Positions 33,260 to 41,742 of a stretch of 60,810 nt of DNA are shown here, piece after piece. The DNA is from Hyphomicrobiales bacterium (GTDB lineage Bacteria > Pseudomonadota > Alphaproteobacteria > Rhizobiales > Rhizobiaceae), in the NCBI GenBank assembly GCA_900470965.1, contig UCCS01000060.1, positions 1 through 60,810 on the forward strand, given 5' to 3'. The first letter of the stretch is position 1, and each line of letters begins with the position of its first letter. The notes beneath the pieces are model-generated. The model ran no database searches and was not told the origin of the DNA. It was given only the letters and a program-made list of their open reading frames with translations. The position numbers and the translations under genes are program-made.

Positions 33260-34770
33260 GCGACGGCTTCCCCCTTATGGCGCATACCGATGCCAAGCGA
33301 GAGCGCCATGACAGCCTCCTCGCCTGCTCCGCGTGGAAGCTCGCCGGCGATGCCTCCCTGATGCATGACGAGGATGCGATCGGAAATGCCGATCAGCTCA
33401 GGCATATCGGAGGAAACGACGACAATGCCCCGGCCGGCATCCGCAAAATCACGCATTGCCTGATAGATCGCAGCCTTTGCAGCAATGTCGATGCCGCGGG
33501 TCGGCTCGACAAACACAAGGATATCCGATTGGCGGGCAAACCATCGCGCGATGATTGCCTTCTGCTGGTTGCCTCCGGAGAGCGAACCGATCGGCTGGCC
33601 AAAGTCGGTGGCGCGCACGTCTATTGCCCGCAAAGCCTGATCAATATGGCGATCAGCAAAGGCGCCGGCCTGCGGGCGAGCGAAGACATTCGACATGGAA
33701 CGCAGTGTCAGCAGCGCATTGTCGCGCACGGACTGACGCAACAACAACCCTTCCCGCTTGCGGTCACCCGGCAGATAGCCGATGCCGAGTGCTGTGGATT
33801 CACGAGGCGAGCCGATTGCCTGCGGCTTGCCTTTGCGTGTTGTGACGCCTTTTGACAACGGCACATCGCCAACGATTGCCTGCGCAAGTGCGGCCTTGCC
33901 GGAATCCTCCAGCCCGGCAATGCCGACGATTTCCCCGGCACGGACATCGAGATTGATGGCGCGCAGCATGCCGTTACTGCCGTTTTCGATGGCAAGAAGC
34001 GACTGCCCCGGTCCGGCCGCCGGTGCCTGAGGATAGAAATCCCGAAGGTCGCGACCGACCATTGCTTTTACGATCGCGCCGATATCGACCTCGATCCGCG
34101 GCCGCGTCCAGATTTTGCGTCCGTCTTTCAGCACCGTGACGCGGTCGGCAATCGCCATAATTTCGGGCATACGATGCGAGATGTAGACGATTGCCACTCC
34201 TTCGCCTTTCAGGCTGCGCACGAGGTGCAGCAGCGCTTGCGCATCACGCCCGTCGAGAGCGGCCGTCGGCTCGTCCATGACGAGCACCTTGGCATCGAGC
34301 AGCAATGCCTTGGCGATCTCCACCAGTTGCTGGCCGGCGATCGAGAGCGATGCGACTTGCCGGTCCGGATCGATATCGGCGCCAAGGCGTTGCAGAAGCG
34401 TTGCAGTGCGCCGGCGCATTGCATGGCGATCGAGAAAGCCATAGCGCGAGGGCTCGCAGCCCATGAAGATGTTCTCCGCCACGCTGCGGTAGGGCAACAG
34501 GCTGAGTTCCTGATGGATGATGGAGATACCGGACGCCTTCGCCTGCTGCGGATGGGTGAAATGGGCGACCCGACCACCGATGTGGATCTCGCCGCTATCC
34601 GCCCGATAGCTGCCGCCGAGTACCTTCATCAATGTGGATTTGCCGGCACCGTTCTCGCCGCAAATCGCGTGGACCTCTCCCGGAAGGCAGTCGAAGTTGA
34701 CGGCGTCAAGAGCAAGCACACCAGGAAAAGCCTTGCAGATGCCAGTCATTTCAAGCGCTGGTACCGTCAC
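33256..34770 (-). CDS. CUT2 sugar ABC transporter ATP-binding protein (two ATPase domains)
   Basis: 504 residues, tandem ATPase domains. The first has Walker A GENGAGKST, SLSIAGQQLVEIAKAL as signature region and VLVMDEPTAALD. The second has a degenerate Walker A (GLEDSGKAA), signature LSGGNQQKAIIARWF and ILVFVEPTRGID. This RbsA/AraG/MglA layout is normal. Translation starts at GTG 34770, which overlaps the epimerase stop (GTGA) and has GGAGGG 6 bases upstream. Confidence 0.92.
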   Translation of the reverse strand: MTVPALEMTGICKAFPGVLALDAVNFDCLPGEVHAICGENGAGKSTLMKVLGGSYRADSGEIHIGGRVAHFTHPQQAKASGISIIHQELSLLPYRSVAENIFMGCEPSRYGFLDRHAMRRRTATLLQRLGADIDPDRQVASLSIAGQQLVEIAKALLLDAKVLVMDEPTAALDGRDAQALLHLVRSLKGEGVAIVYISHRMPEIMAIADRVTVLKDGRKIWTRPRIEVDIGAIVKAMVGRDLRDFYPQAPAAGPGQSLLAIENGSNGMLRAINLDVRAGEIVGIAGLEDSGKAALAQAIVGDVPLSKGVTTRKGKPQAIGSPRESTALGIGYLPGDRKREGLLLRQSVRDNALLTLRSMSNVFARPQAGAFADRHIDQALRAIDVRATDFGQPIGSLSGGNQQKAIIARWFARQSDILVFVEPTRGIDIAAKAAIYQAMRDFADAGRGIVVVSSDMPELIGISDRILVMHQGGIAGELPRGAGEEAVMALSLGIGMRHKGEAVA

Positions 34771-35648
34771 GGCGAACCCTCCGTCTTCGACGTCACCCGC
34801 TCGCCTGCCGCCTGCCATTCGTGACGGATGAACGCGACGCTCTCGGAAAAGAGATGGTCGAGATCGTCGAAGAGATCGCGCCACACCCGCGTGGCGCCCG
34901 CAAGTTCCGGCAGGGCACGGCTGAAGGATTCGACCGTCAGCCAGCCATCGTAGCCGCAGCGGCGCAGCGCCTCGAAATGCGCAGTGAAAGGCACATGCCC
35001 CGTACCGGGAATGCCACGATCATTCTCTGAAACATGATAGTGGTTGATCTCCCGGTGGTAACGTTCGTAAGTCGCCGCCGGATCCTTTTCCTCGATATTG
35101 GCGTGGAACGTATCGAACATGTAACCGTAGTTCGGGTGGTTGACCGCCCGGTGTATCGCGGACGCCGCAGAGATCGTCGACATCAGATAGCACTCAAAAC
35201 GATTGACTGCTTCGGCGGAAATGCGGATGCGGGCAGGCGCGGCATATCCGGCAAGGGCGCGCATCGCGTCCACGCAACGGCTACGTTCCTCCTCCGTCGG
35301 ACCGAAGCCGGTAAAGACGCCGACGGGAGAATGAACCGGACCGGCAATCACCTCGCCACCCATGGCCTCGGTGCAATCGACGATCCAGCGATGATGATCG
35401 CTGGCGCGCTGGCGGACGAGCGGATCGGCGCTGATCGGATTGGCCTCCACCGGCGCCACCGCCGCAGCGCCGGCGGAAAGGCCGATATCGCGTAGCAGCC
35501 TGCCGAGATCGGCGTAATCCTCCTGTCTGCCTGAAAAGACCGGGATCTCGACGGCATCGTAGCCCAGCGCCTTCAGTCTCTCTAGCTGGCGCGCATGCGC
35601 TGTCGTGATCTCCGCTCCGAGCACGAGCAGATTGAATGCGATCTTCAC
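34767..35648 (-). CDS. Sugar epimerase/isomerase (xylose-isomerase-like TIM barrel)
   Basis: 293 residues of the D-tagatose/D-psicose 3-epimerase group. The metal ligands are visible as Glu146 (RISAEAVNRFE), Asp179 (YMFDTFHAN), His205 (NHYHVSEND) and Glu240 (LTVESFSR). GIPGTGHVPF follows the His ligand, as usual. It starts at GTG 35648 with GGAGGAG 6 bases upstream and is the first gene of the importer operon, so it probably interconverts the imported ketose or a derivative. The AraC regulator is divergent, 140 bases away. Confidence 0.88.
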   Translation of the reverse strand: MKIAFNLLVLGAEITTAHARQLERLKALGYDAVEIPVFSGRQEDYADLGRLLRDIGLSAGAAAVAPVEANPISADPLVRQRASDHHRWIVDCTEAMGGEVIAGPVHSPVGVFTGFGPTEEERSRCVDAMRALAGYAAPARIRISAEAVNRFECYLMSTISAASAIHRAVNHPNYGYMFDTFHANIEEKDPAATYERYHREINHYHVSENDRGIPGTGHVPFTAHFEALRRCGYDGWLTVESFSRALPELAGATRVWRDLFDDLDHLFSESVAFIRHEWQAAGERVTSKTEGSP

Positions 35649-35712
35649 GTCATCTCCTCCCAGACAGGCGATCTCGAAGATTTTCCTCTGTTTCGAAAGA
35701 GCATGGCAGACT

Positions 35713-35729
35713 TGACTTGGCATGACTTG
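35713..35729 (+). repeat. Direct repeat TGACTTG x2, one helical turn apart
   Basis: TGACTTG occurs at 35713-35719 and 35723-35729, exactly 10 bp apart, in the 140-bp divergent region between the epimerase operon and the AraC-type gene. AraC-family proteins bind direct half-sites on one helix face, so this is a candidate site. A TTTCGAAA palindrome lies nearby at 35691-35698. Confidence 0.35.
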
Positions 35730-35788
35730 CGTCTCACAACAGTGGTAAATTTCTTAAGTCATTTTTCTGCGTTGGGAGGCGCGTTAAA

Positions 35789-36832
35789 ATGAACAAACAC
35801 ACCGTCATCAGCTCCGGCAACGCCCATCGTCCATCCGTCTTTCGACAGCCGGATTCAGTAATGTATGCCGATAACTGTCGGGAACTTCAGGCTGCGGCAG
35901 CGCGTGGGGAGGTGGAACTGCATGCCTGGACCCGCGGCAGCTATCCTGGCCAGTCGCTCGGCGACAGGCTGCCGGGTATCTGTACGGTCGGCTATTGGGA
36001 TGCGCGCCATACACAGAACTGGGGTCTCGGTCGTCATTGCAATGAAGGCTTCAAGATTGCCTATCTCGCCCGTGGCAATCTCAACCTGATCGTTGACGAA
36101 CAGACCTACGATCTCGAACAGGGCCAGTTCATTGTCATCCGGCCCTGGCAGCTTCATTCGATCGGAAATCCAGTTGTCGATGCCAGTCGGCTGCTGTGGC
36201 TCATCCTCGACGGAGGGCTGCGACGGCCAAGTGAGCCCTGGCAATGGCCGAATTGGATGGTGTTTTCGAGACAGGAGGCTCAGGCGCTCGGTGAGCTTCT
36301 GACGCAGAACAACCAGCCCGTATGGGATGGCGGCGCGGATCTTTCCCGTGCTTTTGAAGCCGTCCCTTCGATCCTTCTCAGCCGCACACCCGAGGACGGT
36401 GAAACCCGGCTGAAGGTCGCAATCAACACGATCATGTTGAGCCTTATCGACCGGATGACCGAGCAGGCGCCAAAAATCGACCCCGATCTTTCGACGTCGC
36501 AGCATACGGTGGCGATCTTCCTGCGCCGTCTTGCCTTTGCGCTTGGCGAGGATTGGACATTGGACTCGATGGCCGAGGAATGCGGTCTTTCGCGTACGCG
36601 GTTTTCCGAATATTGCAAGCGACTGACGAATATGTCGCCTCGACAGTATCTCCAGCATCTGCGGCTTGAAGAGGCTTCGCGTCTACTCAAGACCTCTGGT
36701 CGCCGCAGCATTACGGAGATCGCCTTTTCCTGTGGCTTCAATTCCAGCCAATATTTTTCGAACGCTTTCCGCAAGCGCTACGGCCATGCGCCCAATGAGC
36801 TAGGTTACGATCCGATACGAAGCGCGCTGTGA
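35789..36832 (+). CDS. AraC-family transcriptional regulator
   Basis: 347 residues. The N-terminal half is a cupin-like sensor (GFKIAYLARGNLNLIVDEQTYDLEQGQFIVIRPWQLHSIG). The C-terminal 100 residues hold two helix-turn-helix units: WTLDSMAEECGLSRTRFSEYCKR and RSITEIAFSCGFNSSQYFSNAFRKRYGHAPNELG. GGGAGG lies 10 bases before the ATG. It diverges from the CUT2/epimerase operon and is its probable activator, with the sugar as effector. It converges with dctD at the other end, 23 bases apart. Confidence 0.92.
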   Translation: MNKHTVISSGNAHRPSVFRQPDSVMYADNCRELQAAAARGEVELHAWTRGSYPGQSLGDRLPGICTVGYWDARHTQNWGLGRHCNEGFKIAYLARGNLNLIVDEQTYDLEQGQFIVIRPWQLHSIGNPVVDASRLLWLILDGGLRRPSEPWQWPNWMVFSRQEAQALGELLTQNNQPVWDGGADLSRAFEAVPSILLSRTPEDGETRLKVAINTIMLSLIDRMTEQAPKIDPDLSTSQHTVAIFLRRLAFALGEDWTLDSMAEECGLSRTRFSEYCKRLTNMSPRQYLQHLRLEEASRLLKTSGRRSITEIAFSCGFNSSQYFSNAFRKRYGHAPNELGYDPIRSAL

Positions 36833-36855
36833 AAAGCCGGGTCGAGATTTGAAGT

Positions 36856-38223
36856 TCAGTTTTCTGCCTTCGAAGGACTGAAAGCGGCGCGTTCTATGCC
36901 GTGGCGCTGCAGCTTGTCGTAGAAGGTCTTGCGTGGGATGCCGAGGGTCTCGATAGTGCGGCGCACATCGCCAGCGGTCCTGGTCAGCGTCTCGCGGATG
37001 ATGTCGGCCTCGTAGCGGTCGATCCTTGCCGGCAGAGACAGGGAAGCATCCTTGTCCTCCATCTCGCCCTGCGCCCCTTCTGCCGGCGCCGCTTCAAGGC
37101 CGAGCACGAAACGCTCAGCGAAGTGGGAGAGCTCGCGTACATTTCCTGGCCAGTCATGGCCTTTCAGATGGCGATGCAGTTCGGGCGCAACAGGCGGAAC
37201 CGGGCGTTTGAAGCGGTTGGCGGCCCGTTCGGTAAAGTGGGCGAAGAGAAGCGGGATATCGTCGCGCCGATCGCGCAGTGGCGGGATGCTGATCGTCACG
37301 ACATTGAGGCGGTAATAGAGGTCCTCGCGGAAATCGCCGCGCTCGCGCGGATCGCCGAGATCGATCTTGGCGGCGGCCACGACACGCAGGTCGACGGGGC
37401 GCACCTCGTTGGTACCGAGCGGCATGACTTCCCGCATTTCCAAGACGCGCAGCATCTGCACCTGCGCGGAAGGCGGCATGCTTTCGATTTCATCGAGGAA
37501 GAGTGTCCCACCGCTCGAATGTTCTATGCGGCCGATGCGCTTCTTCTGCGCGCCGGTGAAAGCGCCGGCCTCATGGCCAAAGAGTTCGCTCTCGATCACT
37601 GTTTCCGGCAGGGCGCCGCAATTCAGCGCCACAAAGTTGCCCTTTGAGCGACGGCTCCAGCGATGCAGCAGGCTTGCCACCACTTCCTTGCCGCTGCCGG
37701 TCTCGCCGGTCACCAGCACATCGACATCCGTGTCGGCGATCTGCCGGAGCGTTCGCCGCAGGCGCTCCATGGCCGGCGTCTGGCCGATCAGCGGCAGGTC
37801 GCCTTGTGCTTGCTCGGCCGCCTCGCGCAGCGACCGGTTGTCGAGCACGAGCCGGCGCTTTTCGGCGGCACGATGCACGCTTTGCACCAGCCTGTCGGCC
37901 GCGAAAGGCTTGGTGATGAAGTCATAGGCCCCATCCTGGATCGCCTTGACGGCCATCGGGATGTCACCGTGCCCTGTGATCAGGATCACGGGAAGGTCTT
38001 CATCGAGCCGGCGGATCCGATCGAAGAGCTGCAATCCGTCGACATGCGGCATGCGGATATCGGAAACGACCACACCCGCGAACTCCGCGGTCAGATCCTT
38101 CAGCGCTTCCGTAGCGGCGGAAAAGGTCGAAACAGAAAAGCCGGCAAGCTCCAGCGTCTGTTTCGTCGCCTTCAGGAGATCCTTGTCGTCATCGACCAGC
38201 AAGACCGGGATCGCTTCACTCAT
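36856..38223 (-). CDS. dctD: C4-dicarboxylate response regulator DctD (sigma-54 activator)
   Basis: 455 residues in three domains: receiver (1-120, phosphorylated Asp55 in VVVSDIRMP), AAA sigma-54 activator domain (about 145-385, Walker A GETGSGKE at 173-180, GAFTGA loop at 220-225, FREDLYYRLNV), and a Fis-type DNA-binding domain at the end (DVRRTIETLGIPRKTFYDKLQRHGI). It activates dctA when phosphorylated by DctB in response to external dicarboxylates. Its ATG overlaps the dctB stop (ATGA). Binding sites are visible at 40091-40110 and 40124-40143. Confidence 0.95.
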   Translation of the reverse strand: MSEAIPVLLVDDDKDLLKATKQTLELAGFSVSTFSAATEALKDLTAEFAGVVVSDIRMPHVDGLQLFDRIRRLDEDLPVILITGHGDIPMAVKAIQDGAYDFITKPFAADRLVQSVHRAAEKRRLVLDNRSLREAAEQAQGDLPLIGQTPAMERLRRTLRQIADTDVDVLVTGETGSGKEVVASLLHRWSRRSKGNFVALNCGALPETVIESELFGHEAGAFTGAQKKRIGRIEHSSGGTLFLDEIESMPPSAQVQMLRVLEMREVMPLGTNEVRPVDLRVVAAAKIDLGDPRERGDFREDLYYRLNVVTISIPPLRDRRDDIPLLFAHFTERAANRFKRPVPPVAPELHRHLKGHDWPGNVRELSHFAERFVLGLEAAPAEGAQGEMEDKDASLSLPARIDRYEADIIRETLTRTAGDVRRTIETLGIPRKTFYDKLQRHGIERAAFSPSKAEN

Positions 38224-40091
38224 GCCTGTGCCTTCTGCAGATAAACGGTAAAGCGGGTGCCGCTTTCGTTGCTTTCGACCTCGATACGGCCGCCATAATC
38301 GGCAACGATATCCTTGGAAATGACGAGCCCAAGGCCCAGGCCCTTTTCTTTCGAGGTGTTAAAAGGCGAAAAAAGCGAGCCGAGGATGTTCTCCGATATG
38401 CCGGGGCCGTTATCTGCCACAGTCACCGCCACCTCGCTGTCCGTCTCCTCGCAGAAGATCTCAACCTTCGCGGCCTCCCTGCCCTCCAGCGCTTCCAGCG
38501 CATTCTGGAAGAGGTTGATCAGTACCTGCTCCAGCCGGATGCGGTTGCCGCTCACCTTCAGATCGGCTGCAGGGAGCCTGATATCGAGCGCATCTAATCG
38601 GCCGGCAAAACGGCTGCGCAGCAGGACGACCGCGCCTTCGATGACGGCGCGCAGTTCGATCGGCTCCGCCGCAGTGCGGCCCTTGCGGGCAAAGGCCTTC
38701 AACTCCTCGGTGATGGTGCCGATGCGCTCCGTCAGGCTGGCAATCGCATCGAGATTGCCGTCGGCCGATTCCGGCTGATGGCGTTTGAGGAAGGTGCGAG
38801 CATTGTCGGCATAGGCGCGGATGGTCGCGACCGGCTGGTTGATCTCATGCGCCACGCCTGCGGCGACCTGCCCCAAGATCGCCAGGCGGTTCGCCTGCAC
38901 CAGTTCCTGCTGCACCACCTGCAGCCGCGCCTCGGTCGCGCGGTGGTCAGATATCTCCTCCTGCAGACGGTCACGGGCGCGGCTCAGGTCCTGTGTGCGC
39001 TCCAGCACCCGGCGCTCCAGTTCCTCGCGGGCGGCGCGCTCGGTCGCGATACGCATGACGACGATCTGGCGGCGGCGCAGCAGGAAGGTCATGATCGCCA
39101 GCACCGGAATGAGAGCCGCCAATGTCAGCAGCCGCCATTCGCGCACCGAAGAGGCGATCGGCGCTTCGGTCGGCACAAGATATTCGAGTTGCCAGGCTGT
39201 CGACGGCACCTCAGTGCGCAATCGCAGGAACTCGCCCTCCCCGGCGCCCGGCATGATGGCATGGACGATTGCGGCTCCAGGCCCCAGCGCCTGCCGTTCG
39301 TCGATCGGCAAGGGCAGCAATGGCGCCTCGCCGAATTGCAAGCTGCTCCTGATCGCCGCAAGGCTTTCTTGCGGCAGAGGCTTCGCCGTCATAAAGCGCC
39401 AGGACGGCAGGCTGGTGATGAGCACGACACCGTGCTCGTCGACAACATAGGCCGGCCGGACAGCATCGCGCCAGTCGGATTCCAGCTGATCGAACTCCAT
39501 CTTGACGACGACGACACCAAGCGGAGCCGCGGCATCCCCGACCCGCCGGGAAATATAGAGGCCCGGCCGGTTGCTGACATTACCAAGCGCGAAATGCTCC
39601 GCCGTGCCCGTTTCCATCGCACGGCGGAAATAATCGCGGAAGGAATAGTCGTTGCCGACAAAACTCAGGGGCTCCCGCCAATTGCTGGAAGCGATCGCGA
39701 TGCCGTTCTTGCCGGTTACATAGAGAACCGAGGCGCGGGTGCCGGCGACAAGGCTCTGGAGCTTGCGGTCAAGCCCCATGACGGCTTCTCCCTGCCCCGA
39801 GGCCAAAGCGTCCCGCACCTGCTGGTCATCGGCAAGGAGCAGCGGCAGAGCCCGTGGCCCTTCGAGCACGGCACGCAGCAGCGCCACCTTGAGATTGGCG
39901 TCGGTCTGCCCCTGATCCTCCAGCGCTGCAATTGCCTGCAGGCGGCCATAGATGCCGGCGCCGTAAAGGGCCGTTCCGATGAGGACGGCGGCGAGCGCCG
40001 CAAAGATCAGCCAGACGGATCGGGAGCGCCGGCCAAGCTGTTCAGGCGTCAGTAAAGGTTCATTTGCTGTCCTCTGGAGCATGGCCCGCAT
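38220..40091 (-). CDS. dctB: C4-dicarboxylate sensor histidine kinase DctB
   Basis: A 623-residue membrane kinase. A helix near residues 27-47 is followed by a periplasmic double-Cache sensor region (VLYVTGKNGIAIASSNWREPLSFVGNDYSFRDYFRRAM). A second helix lies near 325-345, then a coiled-coil, the H-box GVAHEINQPVATIRAYADNA and the ATP-binding domain (NLFQNALEAL, VADNGPGI, EKGLGLGLVISK). It senses succinate, malate and fumarate with DctA as co-sensor. The ATG at 40091 borders the first DctD site; a second ATG three codons on (40082) is also possible. It heads the dctBD operon, divergent from dctA. Confidence 0.95.
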   Translation of the reverse strand: MRAMLQRTANEPLLTPEQLGRRSRSVWLIFAALAAVLIGTALYGAGIYGRLQAIAALEDQGQTDANLKVALLRAVLEGPRALPLLLADDQQVRDALASGQGEAVMGLDRKLQSLVAGTRASVLYVTGKNGIAIASSNWREPLSFVGNDYSFRDYFRRAMETGTAEHFALGNVSNRPGLYISRRVGDAAAPLGVVVVKMEFDQLESDWRDAVRPAYVVDEHGVVLITSLPSWRFMTAKPLPQESLAAIRSSLQFGEAPLLPLPIDERQALGPGAAIVHAIMPGAGEGEFLRLRTEVPSTAWQLEYLVPTEAPIASSVREWRLLTLAALIPVLAIMTFLLRRRQIVVMRIATERAAREELERRVLERTQDLSRARDRLQEEISDHRATEARLQVVQQELVQANRLAILGQVAAGVAHEINQPVATIRAYADNARTFLKRHQPESADGNLDAIASLTERIGTITEELKAFARKGRTAAEPIELRAVIEGAVVLLRSRFAGRLDALDIRLPAADLKVSGNRIRLEQVLINLFQNALEALEGREAAKVEIFCEETDSEVAVTVADNGPGISENILGSLFSPFNTSKEKGLGLGLVISKDIVADYGGRIEVESNESGTRFTVYLQKAQA

Positions 40092-40110
40092 TGTGCATCT
40101 TTTCGCACGG
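40091..40110. promoter_or_regulatory. DctD upstream activator site 1
   Basis: TTGTGCATCTTTTCGCACGG carries inverted half-sites TTGTGC and CGCAC. It resembles the second site at 40124-40143 and the tandem DctD sites known upstream of rhizobial dctA. Its first base is also the first base of the dctB start codon on the other strand. Confidence 0.7.
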
Positions 40111-40123
40111 CCAGCAAATCACT

Positions 40124-40143
40124 TTGTGCGAAAAATCGCACTA
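40124..40143. promoter_or_regulatory. DctD upstream activator site 2
   Basis: TTGTGCGAAAAATCGCACTA is a clear inverted repeat, TTGTGCG with CGCAC, centred about 33 bp from site 1 (about three helical turns) and about 80 bp upstream of the -24/-12 promoter of dctA. Confidence 0.78.
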
Positions 40144-40175
40144 TCGTTTCCGGGTCAGCCCGGCGCATTCAATAA

Positions 40176-40188
40176 TATCAATGAATTA
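40176..40188 (+). promoter_or_regulatory. IHF-binding site candidate
   Basis: TATCAATGAATTA matches the IHF consensus WATCAANNNNTTR at every defined position. It lies between the DctD sites and the sigma-54 promoter, where a bend would bring activator to polymerase. Confidence 0.65.
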
Positions 40189-40204
40189 GGCAATTGGAAG
40201 TAAT

Positions 40205-40220
40205 TGGCACGCGCGTTGCA
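40205..40220 (+). promoter_or_regulatory. Sigma-54 (-24/-12) promoter of dctA
   Basis: TGGCACGCGCGTTGCA matches the consensus TGGCACG-N4-TTGCA exactly, with GG at 40206-40207 and GC at 40218-40219. Transcription should start about 12 bases further, leaving a leader of about 70 bases before the dctA ATG at 40305. Confidence 0.92.
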
Positions 40221-40304
40221 AACAAGTCCTCATCAGTCGGGAGGCTGTTTGACCATCATGACTTGGCCGTCGCCCTATTGGCGTCCGGCATAGTGGAGGA
40301 CACC

Positions 40305-41639
40305 ATGGATATTGCAATGAACGCCGCTACAGAGCGCGGCAAAACTCCCTTTTACCGGCACCTCTACGTGCAGGTTCTCGCCGCCATCGCCGCCGGCATT
40401 CTGCTCGGCCACTTCTACCCTGCTCTCGGCGCTTCGCTGCAGCCGCTCGGAGACGCTTTCATCAAGCTCGTGCGCATGGTGATCGCACCCGTCATCTTTC
40501 TGACTGTCACGACCGGCATAGCCGGCATGGCCGATCTCAAGAAGTTTGGCCGCGTGGTCGGCAAGGCGCTCGGCTACTTCCTCGTCTTTTCGACGCTGGC
40601 GCTCGTCGTTGGCCTCGTTGTTTCCAACGTGCTGCAGCCAGGCGCCGGCATGCATATCGATCCGGCGACGCTCGATACGAAGGCGGTCAACAATTATGCC
40701 GCCCAGGCCCATGATGCGACGATCGTCGGCTTTCTGATGAACATCATCCCGGACACGATCGTCGGCGCCTTCGCCAAGGGCGACATCCTGCAGGTGCTAT
40801 TCTTCTCAGTCATCTTCGGCATTGCGCTCGGCTCCGTCGGGGAGCGTGGCAAGCCCGTGCTGGATTTCTTCCAGGTTCTGACCGCTCCGGTCTTCCGCCT
40901 CGTCGCAATCTTGATGAAATTCGCCCCGATCGGCGCCTTCGGCGCCATGGCCTTCACCATCGGCAAATATGGTATCGGTGCGATCGCCAACCTCGCCTTC
41001 CTGATCGGCACCTTCTATCTGACGTCGCTGCTCTTCGTGTTGGTCGTGCTCGGTGCAGTTGCCCGCTACAACGGCTTCTCCATCCTGGCGCTGCTCCGCT
41101 ATATCAAGGAAGAACTGCTGCTGGTGCTCGGGACTTCGTCCTCGGAAGCCGCCCTGCCCGGCCTGATGAACAAGATGGAACGCGCCGGCTGCAAGCGCTC
41201 GGTCGTCGGCCTCGTCATTCCGACCGGCTATTCGTTCAATCTCGACGGCACCAATATCTATATGACGCTGGCTGCACTCTTCATCGCCCAGGCTACTGAT
41301 ACGCATCTGAGCTTCGGCGACCAGATCCTGCTGCTTCTGGTGGCGATGTTGAGCTCCAAGGGTGCCGCGGGCATTACCGGCGCCGGCTTCATCACGCTTG
41401 CCGCCACACTCTCAGTCGTCCCCTCGGTTCCGATCGCCGGCATGGCGCTCATCCTCGGCATCGACCGCTTCATGTCGGAATGCCGGGCGTTGACGAACCT
41501 TGTCGGCAATGCCGTCGCGACTATCGTCGTCGCCCGTTGGGAAAACGAACTCGACCAGACCCGCTTTGCCGCCGCAATGGCCGGCGATTTGCGCGAAGAC
41601 AGCGATGTGCTTGTTCCAGTGGCGCAGCCCGCCGAGTAA
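40305..41639 (+). CDS. dctA: C4-dicarboxylate transporter DctA
   Basis: A 444-residue sodium/proton-dicarboxylate symporter of the DAACS family with about eight helices plus re-entrant loops. Near-invariant segments are YVQVLAAIAAGILLGHFYP, GTSSSEAALPGLMNKMERAGCKRSVVGLVIPTGYSFNLDGTNIYMTLAALFIAQAT and SSKGAAGITGAGFITLAATL. It imports succinate, malate and fumarate and is needed for nitrogen fixation in nodules. ATG 40305 has GGAGGA 5 bases upstream; an open frame extends upstream but covers the sigma-54 promoter. It is controlled by DctB/DctD. Confidence 0.95.
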   Translation: MDIAMNAATERGKTPFYRHLYVQVLAAIAAGILLGHFYPALGASLQPLGDAFIKLVRMVIAPVIFLTVTTGIAGMADLKKFGRVVGKALGYFLVFSTLALVVGLVVSNVLQPGAGMHIDPATLDTKAVNNYAAQAHDATIVGFLMNIIPDTIVGAFAKGDILQVLFFSVIFGIALGSVGERGKPVLDFFQVLTAPVFRLVAILMKFAPIGAFGAMAFTIGKYGIGAIANLAFLIGTFYLTSLLFVLVVLGAVARYNGFSILALLRYIKEELLLVLGTSSSEAALPGLMNKMERAGCKRSVVGLVIPTGYSFNLDGTNIYMTLAALFIAQATDTHLSFGDQILLLLVAMLSSKGAAGITGAGFITLAATLSVVPSVPIAGMALILGIDRFMSECRALTNLVGNAVATIVVARWENELDQTRFAAAMAGDLREDSDVLVPVAQPAE

Positions 41640-41657
41640 ACAACCGACAAAACAAAC

Positions 41658-41690
41658 CCGCCGCCAGTCATACGATCGGCGGCGGATTTC
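41658..41690. terminator. Terminator hairpin between dctA and the CUT1 operon
   Basis: CCGCCGCC (41658-41665) pairs with GGCGGCGG (41678-41685) across a 12-base loop and is followed by ATTTCATTT. It separates the convergent dctA and ATP-binding gene and probably ends dctA. Confidence 0.6.
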
Positions 41691-41742
41691 ATTTGATGTC
41701 GACGAGCCGGCACACGTCCGGATCGTCAGCGATCTCTCAGAT

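Noticed and set aside
38778..40055. 425-codon plus-strand open frame
   Set aside because: Antisense shadow of dctB.
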